Shown here: positions 5,041 to 13,082 of the stretch, in pieces | How the letters are laid out: each line of letters starts with the position of its first letter | How positions within the stretch are numbered: position 1 is the stretch's first letter | From: JAAYZK01 sp964535025 | GTDB taxonomy: Bacteria; Planctomycetota; Phycisphaerae; SM23-33; FEN-1343 | Direction of reading: 5' to 3' | Assembly (NCBI GenBank): GCA_964535025.1 | Contig: CAZHRW010000010.1 | Location: forward strand, 1-14,328 | DNA length: 14,328 bases | Notes under the pieces: model-generated | The model's database searches: none | What the model saw: the letters and a program-made list of their open reading frames with translations, nothing else | What the model was told of the DNA's origin: nothing | Program-made: the position numbers and the translations under genes

Positions 5041-8000
5041 TTACCGCACGCCCCCGCCGGCGGCGCGGACGGCGTGCACTTCGTAGCGGTGGCCGACGCG
5101 GCGGACACGAATGGCCGGGCTGACGGTGTCGAACGGCTCACGGTGGCCCGGGGGGTCGTAGTAGACCCGCGCGGGCGTGGTGCTGTCGACCGCGGGATCC
5201 TCGCCGCCGTAGATCACGACGGTTTCCTGCGTGTCGTCGTAAACGATCTGCCCGCCCTGGGCCTCATAGGGCCCCTCCCGCAGAACGACCCCGCCGATCG
5301 CCTGAAACAGTTCGAGATCCTGGCTCAACCCGCCGGCGGCGTCCGTGCCGTCCGATGGGGTTCGACTCGCCAGCCGCGCGATCAGTTCGCGGCAGTCCAG
5401 TTCGGTCGTCCGTCCTTCCGACAGCGTCTCCGGCTCGAAGCCGGGCAGTTTGTCCAGCCCGACGACCTGTCGGCCGCTGCGGTGGGTCATCCGGACCTCG
5501 CCGGCCATCGTCACTTCCCAGACGTCGGCGGCGGGCGCATCAACCTCGACGGCGGTGCCGCGGGTCTGCGCAAGGTCCATCCCCTCCCGCCAGGCGAACA
5601 CGGTCTGGCTCGGCCGGTCCACCCCCGCCGTCCGCCCGTCCGTCGCCGACGGCGGCCGGTAGTCCTCCAGGCTCAGCGTGCCGGCGCCGTCGACGGCGAC
5701 GCGGGTCGCGACGGCGTTCCAGTCGAGTTTCCCGGCCTCGAGCTTCATGCGGCCGACGGGATGACCGTCTTTGTCGTCCCGTCGCGACAGCAGGCGCACG
5801 CGGCCGTCGGCCGACAGGCCGCGAAGCTCGCGCCCCATCGACAGCAGGGCGTCGTCGGCGACCTGCGTCGTCGGCGCCGCCTCGCCGGGCGCCTCGGTGT
5901 CGGCCAGCGAGGCGGTCAGCGTGTCGCAGCGGAGGTGGTCGCCGGGACTGTCCAGCGCCACCGACCCCGCCGAGCGCTCATCCATGCCCTCGCCGGCGTC
6001 GAAGCGAACGTTGCCGGCGAAGACGACCTCGTCGGCGCCGGGGCGGAAGGTCATCCGGTCGTCCCACTGAACGTAGCCGGGTCGCGGCTCGTCCAGGTCG
6101 GCGCCGCTGAAATCCTGCTCGATCATGAGGCGGGCGATGCCGGCGGTGTCGATCGCGGCTTCCTTCAGGACGAGTGTTTCGCCGATCCGCTCGCCGGTCA
6201 ACACAATCCGGCCCCCGCGGACCCACTGGCCATCCACCTCCACCTCGGCCGGCCGCCCGGTGATCGTGTACCGCCCCGCCGCCAGGTCTCCGTCGAAGAC
6301 CTCCCCGCGAACCGTCATCGGCGCGGGCGCATCCTCGCGGGTCAGGCGGACGTCGCCCCACGCGCGCATCGCGACCGCCTCGATCGCGGGGTCGTCGTTC
6401 GCGGCCTGGGGCTCCTGGTCGAATTCGAGCAGCAGTTCGTCCGCGGCGATGTCGTCGTCGTCCAACGTCGCCGCGACGTCGCCGAGGGCGTAGAGGTGTC
6501 GCGGTACGGTACGGCCCTCGTCGGTTCGGCGGAAGGGGATCTCGAGCCAGTCGCCGCCGATCGCCTGGCGACCGTCGGCCGAAACCAGGCGGGTCGACCC
6601 GCCGCCGTACACCGCCGCGAGGGCCGCCGAGCCCACGCGCGTCTCACCGGCAGCCGCCTCATCCGTTCCGGCCGTCTCGGCGAACATGGCGATCAGCACC
6701 TGACCGTCCATCAGGGCGCCGTCGGCCGAGGTGAACCGCACATCGCCCTGGAACGTCGCCGAGACCGGCATCCGTCGCGAGGCCGCGGCGATATACCGCA
6801 CCGTGACGCCATCCTGCCAGGTGATCCGCCCGTCCGCCTCCCCCGGCGCCGACGGCGGCGCGGCGGCCGCGTCGGACGGCCGCCTCGTCGTCAGCAGCCT
6901 CGGCGCCGTCTCGCCGCCGGTGTCGAGCAGCAGTTCCCCGTCGCCCTCCAAGGCGATGGTCTGGTCGCGGTCGTTCAACCGGACCGCCCGGCCGGTAAGC
7001 TGGCCCAGCTCGGCGATCGTCAGGTCCACGGCGCCGCCGGGGCGATCGCCGGCGGCCAGGTCGACCGTCTCGGTGGCGCTGTTGAAGCTCGCGCGGCCGC
7101 ACCGGGCGACAACGTTCTCACCGGCCGGCTGGCCGGTCTGCTCGTCGATCTGCTCGTCGGTCAGCGTCAGGGCCGGCCCGACGGCCGCCAGGGCGAATTC
7201 GCCGGCCGGCGGCATCGTCATCCCGCCCAGATCGGTCGCGTCGGTCACGGGGACCATCTCCAGCGGCCCGGCCCAGGTGATGGTGAACGTTTCGCCCCCG
7301 TCGATCGCCTCGGCGGGCGCCGTGGACGTCTCGGACGCGGCCTGCCGGGCCTGCCGGGGGGAGGGAGACATCTGCCGCGTCTCGGAATCGTCGCGAAACG
7401 CGAACAGCAGCGTCAGGTCGTCGGCGCCCTCCAGGTGCTGGCTCCGGCGGTGCACCTCGATGGTGTCGGTCATCGTGAGGCGGTACGCCCGGACGACCGC
7501 CGGTTCGGCGGCCGGGACGACCGGTCCCGGGGCCGCCGCGGGCGTCCGGTCGTCATCGTCGCGGCGGCCGACGGGTTCGGCGGCCCGGCGGATCTCGATG
7601 GTCTCGCCCCGCGCCAGCAGGAGCCGGCGCAATTCCCGCACCGGCGCCGTGTGCCACTGCAGCAGGAGGTGTTCGCCCAGGATCCGCACGTCCTGCCCGG
7701 TCACCTCCACCCGTCCCGGCGCGAGGATCTCCTGGAGTTCCTCGCTGAAGGTCACTTCCTCGGTGTAGACATGCACGAAGTCGGCCGGGCGTTCGGCGGC
7801 GGGCGGCCGCTGGTCGTCGCGCAGGGTGTTCATGTCGACGCGGATGCACACCTCGCCGGTCATCCTGCCCTCGCGCGGCTCGAGGGTCCCGGCGACCTCC
7901 TCGGCCCGGATCACGCCCTTGGCGGCGGTGATGCGGATGGTCTGCCCGCCCGGCAGGTAGAGTTCGGCGTCCGGCTCGACCAGCGTGTACCGGTCGCCCT

Positions 8001-8256
8001 CCCCGTGCCAACTGCGGCCGCGGATCACCGCGGTCCGCAGCCCCGTCTCCGGGTCCGTCTGGGCCAGCCAGACCTCGCCGGCGGCGCCCACCGGCACGCC
8101 GCCGACCGTCGTGGTCCCGGCGGGGATCTCGGGCCGTTCGTCCGCCGCCGGCTCAGGCAGCGCCGGCAGGTCGGAGGCGACGTAGTGGCTGTAGACCACC
8201 AGGGCGACCACCAGGATCGCCAGCGTGCCGAAGATCAGGAGCAGTTTCTTGGCCAT
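5041..8256 (-). CDS. Giant LptC/OstA-like repeat protein, probable LPS transport bridge
   Basis: 1071 residues. Residues 4-22 (KLLLIFGTLAILVVALVVY) form one membrane anchor with no signal-peptidase or lipobox site, the LptC layout. The remainder is predicted periplasmic and beta-rich, with recurring OstA-like units of the form G-x-V-x-L followed by a strand: near 134 (GEVCIRVDMN), 181 (GRVEVTGQDVRILGEHLLLQ), 264, 504 (GDVRFTS), 592 (GDVAATLDDDDIAADELLLE), 634 (GDVRLTRE), 748 (GNVRFDAGEG), 817 (DGRVRLLS), 919 (GEVRMTH) and 988 (GGVVLREGPYEAQGGQIVYD). Low-complexity linkers lie at about 226-254, 290-318 and 455-475. E. coli LptC and LptA are each under 200 residues. It starts seven bases after kdsC, and its weak GAGA ribosome site overlaps the kdsC stop, suggesting translational coupling. 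Function is inferred: anchoring to the LPS transporter and carrying LPS across the periplasm. No lptB, lptF or lptG follows. Confidence 0.72.
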   Translation of the reverse strand: MAKKLLLIFGTLAILVVALVVYSHYVASDLPALPEPAADERPEIPAGTTTVGGVPVGAAGEVWLAQTDPETGLRTAVIRGRSWHGEGDRYTLVEPDAELYLPGGQTIRITAAKGVIRAEEVAGTLEPREGRMTGEVCIRVDMNTLRDDQRPPAAERPADFVHVYTEEVTFSEELQEILAPGRVEVTGQDVRILGEHLLLQWHTAPVRELRRLLLARGETIEIRRAAEPVGRRDDDDRTPAAAPGPVVPAAEPAVVRAYRLTMTDTIEVHRRSQHLEGADDLTLLFAFRDDSETRQMSPSPRQARQAASETSTAPAEAIDGGETFTITWAGPLEMVPVTDATDLGGMTMPPAGEFALAAVGPALTLTDEQIDEQTGQPAGENVVARCGRASFNSATETVDLAAGDRPGGAVDLTIAELGQLTGRAVRLNDRDQTIALEGDGELLLDTGGETAPRLLTTRRPSDAAAAPPSAPGEADGRITWQDGVTVRYIAAASRRMPVSATFQGDVRFTSADGALMDGQVLIAMFAETAGTDEAAAGETRVGSAALAAVYGGGSTRLVSADGRQAIGGDWLEIPFRRTDEGRTVPRHLYALGDVAATLDDDDIAADELLLEFDQEPQAANDDPAIEAVAMRAWGDVRLTREDAPAPMTVRGEVFDGDLAAGRYTITGRPAEVEVDGQWVRGGRIVLTGERIGETLVLKEAAIDTAGIARLMIEQDFSGADLDEPRPGYVQWDDRMTFRPGADEVVFAGNVRFDAGEGMDERSAGSVALDSPGDHLRCDTLTASLADTEAPGEAAPTTQVADDALLSMGRELRGLSADGRVRLLSRRDDKDGHPVGRMKLEAGKLDWNAVATRVAVDGAGTLSLEDYRPPSATDGRTAGVDRPSQTVFAWREGMDLAQTRGTAVEVDAPAADVWEVTMAGEVRMTHRSGRQVVGLDKLPGFEPETLSEGRTTELDCRELIARLASRTPSDGTDAAGGLSQDLELFQAIGGVVLREGPYEAQGGQIVYDDTQETVVIYGGEDPAVDSTTPARVYYDPPGHREPFDTVSPAIRVRRVGHRYEVHAVRAAGGGVR

Positions 8257-8263
8257 GCGGTTC

Positions 8264-8779
8264 TCATGCGTACCGTGTCATCAGCGCCGCCCACAGCCCG
8301 CTGTCGCGCAGCAGCTTTTCGATGGCCCACCGGACCGCCCCATGCCCGCCGGCCACCGGAGCGATCCAGTCGGCGGCGGTCTTGATCTCATCGACCGCGT
8401 TGGGCACCGTGATCTTCAAGCCGCAGATCCGCATGGCGGGCAGGTCGGGCAGATCGTCGCCCATGTAGGCGGTCCGGGACGGCTCGACGTCCAGTTCCGC
8501 CAGGATCTCTTTCAGGGCGGGCAGCTTGTCGATCGCCCCCTGCCGGACCACCGACACGCCCAACTCGCCGGCGCGGCGGTCGACGACGTCGCTGCGGCGG
8601 CCGGTGATGATCGCCGAACGCTTGCCGGCGCGGTGCCAGTACTTGATGCCCGAGCCGTCCTGCACGTGGAACGTCTTGAGCTCCCGCCCGGCGTCGTCGT
8701 AGATGATCCGTCCGTCGGTGAGAACGCCGTCCACGTCGAGCACAAGCAGGTCGATGGTCGTAGGATCGAGGGCCGTCAT
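8264..8779 (-). CDS. kdsC: 3-deoxy-D-manno-octulosonate 8-phosphate phosphatase KdsC
   Basis: 171 residues, normal KdsC length. It removes phosphate from Kdo 8-phosphate to give Kdo, the inner-core sugar of LPS, in the cytoplasm. The HAD motifs are complete: motif I LDVDGVLTDG (14-23) with Asp15 as nucleophile and Asp17 as acid/base; motif II TGRRS (59-63); the motif III lysine in DKLPALKEIL (84-93); motif IV GDDLPDLPAM (107-116) binding magnesium. The family C-terminal signature is present as GGHGAVR (144-150), which in KdsC enters the neighbouring subunit's active site; the next residue is Trp where many KdsC have Glu. GGGAGG lies 13 bases before the ATG, a little far. It is the first gene after the promoter at 8870-8898 and is followed by the giant LptC-like gene, matching the kdsC-lptC order of proteobacteria. 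Confidence 0.93.
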   Translation of the reverse strand: MTALDPTTIDLLVLDVDGVLTDGRIIYDDAGRELKTFHVQDGSGIKYWHRAGKRSAIITGRRSDVVDRRAGELGVSVVRQGAIDKLPALKEILAELDVEPSRTAYMGDDLPDLPAMRICGLKITVPNAVDEIKTAADWIAPVAGGHGAVRWAIEKLLRDSGLWAALMTRYA

Positions 8780-8869
8780 GGGTTCCAGCGGGCCTCCCGG
8801 CCGATGTTTGGGTCTTAACCTTCAACGATGCAATAAGTTCTGAGCCACCTCCGCCGGGGCGTGTGAGGC

Positions 8870-8898
8870 ATTATCCTTGCCTGGCGCGGGGCGGTCAA
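8870..8898 (-). promoter_or_regulatory. Strong predicted sigma70-type promoter for kdsC and the LptC-like gene
   Basis: On the minus strand TTGACC (8898-8893) and GATAAT (8875-8870) each match consensus at five of six positions and are separated by exactly 17 bases. Transcription would start near 8863, leaving a leader of about 84 bases before kdsC. It lies in the divergent spacer shared with the site-2 protease gene, for which I see no equally good plus-strand promoter. Confidence 0.6.
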
Positions 8899-8914
8899 GT
8901 AAAAGGAAAAGGCG

Positions 8915-9658
8915 ATGCTCACCACCGAGATGATCTTCGGGGCGGTTCTGGCGGCGGCACCGATTCTGTTAAGCCTGTCGGTGCACGAGTTTGCCCATGC
9001 GCGGACGGCGCTGGCGTTCGGCGATCCGACCGCCAAGGCGGCCGGCCGCTGCACGCTCAATCCCCTGGCGCACCTCGACCCGATCGGCACGCTGGCGATC
9101 CTGCTGATCGGCTTCGGCTGGGCGCGCCCCGTGCCGGTGAACTTCGCCAACCTCCACCCCCGCCGGCTGGGCAACATCGCCGTCAGCGCCGCCGGGCCGT
9201 TGAGCAACCTGGCCATCGCGGGCCTTGCCGCCGCCGTCCTGCACCTGGTCGCCGTCGCCGGCGCCACCGTCGACACGCGTGCGGGCGCGCCGCTGGCGGT
9301 GACCGATGTGGTCGTGTTCGTCCTGATGTACACGATCCTGATCAACCTGGCGCTGATGGCCTTCAACCTGCTGCCGCTGTTCCCGCTGGACGGCCACCAC
9401 ATCGCGCGGGAGATGCTGCCGGGCGATCAGCAGGTGCCGTACATGCGCTGGCAGATCCTCTACGGCCGGTGGGTCCTGCTGGGCGCGCTGTTCATCCCGC
9501 GCCTGCTGGGGACCGCGGGGCAATCGCTGAACGTGCTGGGCTGGTATTTCGGGCGGGCCGTGTACCCCCTGTTCTTCGTGGTGTTGAGCGATCCGGCCCA
9601 GCAGTTGGTCGCCGGCGCCATCCAGAAGCTGCACGGCTTTTCGCCGCTGTTTCGATAG
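8915..9658 (+). CDS. Site-2 protease family membrane metalloprotease (M50)
   Basis: 247 residues, several membrane segments (about 7-25, 57-70, 87-115, 130-155, 183-198, 208-225). The zinc site is HEFAH (24-28, HExxH) in the first helix, with the third ligand Asp159 in NLLPLFPLDGHH (151-162); both lie in the membrane as in the M50B group. The GNIAVSAAGPLSNLAIAGLA (86-105) block is typical of the short, single-domain, PDZ-less site-2 proteases found beside trpS in many bacteria. These are thought to cut membrane-anchored substrates, but the substrate is not known and no anti-sigma factor is nearby. AAGG motifs at about 8900-8912 give a good ribosome site before ATG 8915. First gene of an operon with trpS (22 bases downstream) and ispG. 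Confidence 0.9.
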   Translation: MLTTEMIFGAVLAAAPILLSLSVHEFAHARTALAFGDPTAKAAGRCTLNPLAHLDPIGTLAILLIGFGWARPVPVNFANLHPRRLGNIAVSAAGPLSNLAIAGLAAAVLHLVAVAGATVDTRAGAPLAVTDVVVFVLMYTILINLALMAFNLLPLFPLDGHHIAREMLPGDQQVPYMRWQILYGRWVLLGALFIPRLLGTAGQSLNVLGWYFGRAVYPLFFVVLSDPAQQLVAGAIQKLHGFSPLFR

Positions 9659-9680
9659 AGCCTTCCAGAGTGAGACGACC

Positions 9681-10679
9681 ATGAGCGAAACGAATAAGAT
9701 CCAACGCGTGCTGTCGGGCATCCAGCCCTCGGGACGGCTGCACCTGGGCAACTACTTCGGCGCGATCCGCCAGTACCTCAAGCTGCAGGATGAAGGGCAC
9801 GAGTGCTTTTACTTCATCGCCAATTACCACGCCCTGACGAGCCTGCGCGACAAGGCGGAGCTGGAATCGGTGACGATGCACGTGGCGACGGCGTACCTGG
9901 CGCTGGGGATCGATCCGGCCCGCAGCGTGTTCTTCGTCCAGTCGGACGTCCCGCAGGTGACCGAGCTGTGCTGGATGCTCAATACCATCTGCCCGGTGAC
10001 GCTCATGCAGAAGGCCACCAGCTACAAGGACAAGGTCGCCCGGGGCCTGGCGGCCAACATGGGGCTGTTCGACTACCCGGTCCTCCAGGCCGCCGACATC
10101 ACGATTTACGACTCCAACCTCGTGCCGGTCGGACAGGACCAGAAACAGCACATCGAGATCACGCGGGACCTGGCGATCAAGTTCAACCAGGCCTTCGACG
10201 CCGACGTGCTGGTGCCGCCGGAACCCTACATCGTCCCGGAGGTCGCCGTCGTGCCGGGCCTGGACGGGCAGAAGATGTCCAAGAGCTACGACAACACCAT
10301 CGAGATCTTCCAGACACCGAGGCAGACCACCAAACGCTGCGGCAGGATCGTCACCGACTCGACACCGATGGAAGAGCCCAAGAACCCCGATACGTGCAAC
10401 GTCTTCGCCCTGCTGCGGCTGCTGGCCGACGAGGCGGAGGCCGACGAGATCGCCGCGGCCTACCGCGCCGGCGGATACGGCTATGGGCAGGCGAAGGGCC
10501 GGCTGGCCGAGTTGATCAACGACCTGTTCGCCCAGGCTCGCGAGAAGTATGCGGCTCTGGAAAACGACCCGGACACGGTCCGCGACATCCTCCGCGACGG
10601 GGGGCGTCGCGCCCGTGAGGTCGCCGAGGCGACGATGGCCCGCGTCCGCGACGCCGCCGGCGTGGTGACGACCCACTGA
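9681..10679 (+). CDS. trpS: Tryptophan--tRNA ligase
   Basis: 332 residues, the standard length for bacterial TrpRS, a class I aminoacyl-tRNA synthetase that charges tRNA-Trp using ATP in the cytoplasm. SGIQPSGRLHLGNYFGAIRQ (12-31) holds the HIGH-type ATP motif (HLGN, 21-24), and GLDGQKMSKSYDN (193-205) holds KMSKS (198-202). Tryptophan-pocket blocks are seen in YFIANYHALTSLRD (44-57), FDYPVLQAADI (130-140) and VPVGQDQKQHIEITRDLA (148-165). No truncation or missing signature residue. The upstream GAGTGAG is a modest ribosome site. It lies between the site-2 protease gene (22 bases) and ispG (a single base between stop and start), so all three are probably one transcript with coupled translation of trpS and ispG. 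No T-box or trp leader is present. Confidence 0.97.
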   Translation: MSETNKIQRVLSGIQPSGRLHLGNYFGAIRQYLKLQDEGHECFYFIANYHALTSLRDKAELESVTMHVATAYLALGIDPARSVFFVQSDVPQVTELCWMLNTICPVTLMQKATSYKDKVARGLAANMGLFDYPVLQAADITIYDSNLVPVGQDQKQHIEITRDLAIKFNQAFDADVLVPPEPYIVPEVAVVPGLDGQKMSKSYDNTIEIFQTPRQTTKRCGRIVTDSTPMEEPKNPDTCNVFALLRLLADEAEADEIAAAYRAGGYGYGQAKGRLAELINDLFAQAREKYAALENDPDTVRDILRDGGRRAREVAEATMARVRDAAGVVTTH

Positions 10680-10680
10680 C

Positions 10681-11775
10681 ATGCAACACCCCTCCATCCA
10701 ACGCCGTACCAGCCGCCGCGTGAACGTCGGCCCCGTCGCCATCGGCGGCGACGCGCCGGTGAGCGTCCAGAGCATGACCAACACGCCGACGCGGGACGTC
10801 GAGGCGACCGTCGCCCAGATCGTCCGCCTGGCCGACGCGGGGGCCGACCTCGTCCGCGTGGCGGTGCCGACGCCCGCCGATACGGCGGCGCTTCCGGCGA
10901 TCCTGGCGCGCTCGCCCGTGCCGCTCATCGCCGACGTCCACTTCCACTTCCAGCGGGCCCTCGAGGCCGTCGCCGCGGGCGTTCACAAGATCCGCCTGAA
11001 CCCCGGCAACATCGCCGACCGCGACCGCGTCCGCCGCGTCATCGACGCGTGCGGCGAGCGGAACGTCCCCATCCGCGTGGGCGTCAACGAGGGCAGCATC
11101 GTCGAGCGGCACGACAGGGTCCGCCGCGCCGCCGAGGAGGCCACGCCGCTGGTGGACCTGATGATCGCCAAGCTGGAGGCGTACCTGGCCCTCTTCGACG
11201 CGTGCGGCTTCGGCGATCTCGTCCTGGCGGCCAAGAGCCCCGATGTCCTGACGTGCATCGAGGTCAACCGCCGCATGGCCCGGCGGTGGGACTACCCCAT
11301 CCACCTCGGCGTCACCCACGCCGGCGACGCGGAAACCGGCGTCGTCCGCTCGGCGGCGGCCCTGGGTGCGCTGCTGGCCGAGGGCATCGGCGAGACGATC
11401 CGCATCTCGCTCGCGGCCGATCCCGTCGAGGAGGTCCGCGCCGCCCGGGAGTTGCTGGCGGCGATGCGCCTGCGGACGCGCGACGAGGCGGAGATCATCG
11501 CCTGCCCGACCTGCGGGCGGATGCAGATCGACCTGCTGCCGCTGGTCGCGGCGATCCGCCAGGCCCTGCGGGGCCGCGGGGCGGGGCTGACCGTGGCCGT
11601 GATGGGCTGCATCGTCAACGGCCCCGGCGAGGCCGCCGACGCCCATGTCGCCATCTGCGGCGGCAAGGGCAAGGGAGTGCTCTACGTCGACGGCCGACGA
11701 GTCCGGACGGTCAAGGAGGGCGAGATCGTCGCGGCGGTGGTGGCGGCGGTGGAGCGGTACGGACAGACGATGTGA
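10681..11775 (+). CDS. ispG: 4-hydroxy-3-methylbut-2-enyl diphosphate synthase IspG (GcpE)
   Basis: 364 residues, the two-domain bacterial form without the large insert of plant-type or Chlamydia-like IspG. It reductively opens methylerythritol cyclodiphosphate to HMBPP, the sixth step of the MEP isoprenoid pathway, and needs flavodoxin or ferredoxin electrons. The TIM-barrel part includes VSVQSMTNTPTRD (27-39), PLIADVHFHF (81-90), KIRLNPGNI (103-111) and RVGVNEGS (132-139). The C-terminal cluster site has Cys275 and Cys278 (CPTC), Cys310 and Glu317 (GCIVNGPGE, 309-317), the three-Cys one-Glu set that holds the 4Fe-4S cluster in E. coli IspG. The ATG is one base after the trpS stop, so translation is probably coupled. 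The gene ends before a hairpin and a convergent pseudopilin gene. Confidence 0.96.
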   Translation: MQHPSIQRRTSRRVNVGPVAIGGDAPVSVQSMTNTPTRDVEATVAQIVRLADAGADLVRVAVPTPADTAALPAILARSPVPLIADVHFHFQRALEAVAAGVHKIRLNPGNIADRDRVRRVIDACGERNVPIRVGVNEGSIVERHDRVRRAAEEATPLVDLMIAKLEAYLALFDACGFGDLVLAAKSPDVLTCIEVNRRMARRWDYPIHLGVTHAGDAETGVVRSAAALGALLAEGIGETIRISLAADPVEEVRAARELLAAMRLRTRDEAEIIACPTCGRMQIDLLPLVAAIRQALRGRGAGLTVAVMGCIVNGPGEAADAHVAICGGKGKGVLYVDGRRVRTVKEGEIVAAVVAAVERYGQTM

Positions 11776-11830
11776 TGGACGTTGGGGATGCCGTCTGTTG
11801 GGGTGCCTTGCGGGAGGTAAGTTCAGTTCT

Positions 11831-11876
11831 GGCAAGCTTTCGGTATTTCGGAGTTGCAATACCGAGATACCTTGCC
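11831..11876. terminator. Two-stage hairpin between convergent ispG and the GspJ-like gene
   Basis: Outer arms GGCAAG (11831-11836) and CTTGCC (11871-11876) pair over 6 bp. Inner arms TCGGTATT (11840-11847) and AATACCGA (11858-11865) pair over 8 bp, with a 10-base loop and a 3/4-5 base internal loop. It sits midway between two convergent stop codons (11775 and 11890). Without a U run it is not a classical intrinsic terminator. It is AT-richer than its surroundings, so it could also be a dispersed repeat. Confidence 0.45.
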
Positions 11877-11889
11877 GGGGTGGCGTTCT

Positions 11890-12894
11890 TCAGTGGCGGA
11901 GGGGGACGATGATCTCGACGGGGCCGGAGCGGATGTCGTTGTGGCGGAAGCGGAGGGTAATCTTGAGGGCACGGGGCTGGAAGGTCCGCGTGCGTCTGGA
12001 CGAGCAGACCCAATAGCGGCCGTTGCAGATCCGTCGGGGCCACGGGTCGTCGCAGGCGTCGTCGTCGGGCGGGCGGGGCACGTTGGCGTCGAGGTCGTCA
12101 TCGGCGGGGCTGATCCAGGCGGTCGGGTCGGAGGGGCCGGCCGGTGGCGTGCCGTCGGCGGCCAGGCCGTCGTAGAAGGCCACGGTCATCGTATCGAGCG
12201 AGCCGCACAGGTAGGGCCACAGTTGCCGCACGCCCCCGGCGGCCGCGTCATTCAGCCGCTGGGGGGCGGGGTTCACGGCGGTTGAGGCGGTCAGGAGGGG
12301 CACGATGTAGTCGGCCTCGATCGACGCCGCCCCGCTGCCCAAGTCGAAGCACGCGTCCTTGGCGGCGATCGCGGCGGTCGACTCGCCCAGGACGTCCAGG
12401 TCGTCCAGGCCGTTGGGGTCGCCCGTCGCGGCCTGCTCGATCAACTCGGCCAGGTTCGCCGGGTAGGCATCGCGGCCGGTCAGGCCGTACACGTAGCGGC
12501 AGAGAATCTTCGACGCCCCCGTCGGGTCCGACGCGTCGCGGGCGACGGCGTAGACGATCAGGGCCGCGTTCGAGGTCACCGGCTCGCCGTCCTCGGCGAC
12601 CAGGCAGGAGGCGACCCGCCCGCAAACGGTGAACGCCAGCAGGTCCGGCCCCCCGCCGGCGGCCGGCGCGGCCAGGATGAGCATCCCGTCGGGATCGCAG
12701 GCGGCGAGGTCCTCGCGGAGCCGGCCCGCCACGGCGCGGACCGCGGCGTTGTTCTCGATCACCCCCGTCGTCGCCCGCACCGCCGCGGCGGTGTGCGTAA
12801 ACACGTACCCCACGCCCCCCATCATGGCCACGAGCACGCCCGCGGAGACGACCAACTCCGTCAGCGTCATCCCGCGCGCCACACGAAGGGACAT
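11890..12894 (-). CDS. Prepilin-type GspJ/PilW-like minor pseudopilin
   Basis: 334 residues. The N-terminus is a class III prepilin signal: MSLRVARG (1-8), then M9-T-L-T-E13 and a hydrophobic helix LVVSAGVLVAMMGGVGYVF. Gly8 is the expected cleavage site for prepilin peptidase PilD/GspO, and Glu13 is the +5 glutamate needed for assembly. The rest is an exported globular domain with several cysteines (for example DACFDLG, RRICNGRYWVC) and Asp-rich loops, ending in a beta segment FQPRALKITLRFRHND typical of the last strands of GspJ/PilW. It is longer than most GspJ proteins (about 200 residues). It is likely a tip pseudopilin of a type II secretion or type IV pilus-like machine. It lies downstream of a GspK-like gene on the same strand but behind an intrinsic terminator and a repeat element. 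AGGAG at 12901-12905 fixes the start. Confidence 0.78.
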   Translation of the reverse strand: MSLRVARGMTLTELVVSAGVLVAMMGGVGYVFTHTAAAVRATTGVIENNAAVRAVAGRLREDLAACDPDGMLILAAPAAGGGPDLLAFTVCGRVASCLVAEDGEPVTSNAALIVYAVARDASDPTGASKILCRYVYGLTGRDAYPANLAELIEQAATGDPNGLDDLDVLGESTAAIAAKDACFDLGSGAASIEADYIVPLLTASTAVNPAPQRLNDAAAGGVRQLWPYLCGSLDTMTVAFYDGLAADGTPPAGPSDPTAWISPADDDLDANVPRPPDDDACDDPWPRRICNGRYWVCSSRRTRTFQPRALKITLRFRHNDIRSGPVEIIVPLRH

Positions 12895-12900
12895 CGCACG

Positions 12901-12905
12901 CTCCT
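12901..12905 (-). promoter_or_regulatory. Ribosome binding site of the GspJ-like gene
   Basis: AGGAG on the minus strand, six bases before the ATG at 12894. The inverted repeat begins only five bases further upstream, so the repeat element abuts but spares the translation signal. Confidence 0.7.
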
Positions 12906-12910
12906 GGAAA

Positions 12911-12948
12911 GGCCCGCCTTCGCCGAGGCTACGGCGGACAGGCAGGCT
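12911..12948 (+). repeat. Left 38-bp inverted repeat
   Basis: The sequence begins GGCCCGCCTTCGCCGAGGCT and ends GGCAGGCT. It is the reverse complement of 13341-13378 with a single mismatch (A at 12938 where the other copy implies G). It holds internal self-complementarity (CCGCC...GGCGG), as in REP-type elements. Confidence 0.85.
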
Positions 12949-12998
12949 TTAGGCTTCAGGCTCTCGGCTTTCGGAACAGCAACGGCGACAGCGACGGC
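12946..12998 (+). repeat. Left heptamer and hexamer arrays
   Basis: Four degenerate heptamers of the form GCTNNNG (GCTTTAG, GCTTCAG, GCTCTCG, GCTTTCG; 12946-12973) are followed by four hexamers RACRGC (AACAGC, AACGGC, GACAGC, GACGGC; 12975-12998). They mirror the arrays at the right end of the element. Confidence 0.6.
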
Positions 12999-13040
12999 AT
13001 TGACGCTGAATCGGTGGCCTCAAACCCGTAGCCTTTCACC

Positions 13041-13082
13041 AACCACAGAGGACACGAAGAACGAAAAGAAACGAAGGACACC
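13041..13082 (+). repeat. Purine-rich ACACGAAG-type tract, possible dispersed repeat
   Basis: The tract contains AACCACAGAGGACACGAAGA and then variants of ACGAAAAGAA and ACGAAGGACA. Tracts of this kind (ACCACNGAGGACACNGAG-like) recur in intergenic DNA of several bacterial groups. Recurrence in this genome cannot be seen from one window. Confidence 0.35.

Noticed and set aside
5074..8385. An 1103-codon plus-strand open frame across the LptC-like and kdsC genes
   Set aside because: It is the antisense shadow of GC-rich genes: its translation is low-complexity Arg/Gly/Val/Asp text without domains, while the minus strand gives a membrane anchor, OstA repeats and a complete KdsC.
9492..11859. Long minus-strand frames opposite trpS and ispG
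   Set aside because: TrpS and IspG are certain from their catalytic and cluster motifs; the opposite frames have no recognisable content.
11854..11912. Short frames reading through the hairpin between ispG and the GspJ-like gene
   Set aside because: The peptide arises from the palindrome and continues into the antisense of the GspJ-like gene; no start signal is present.
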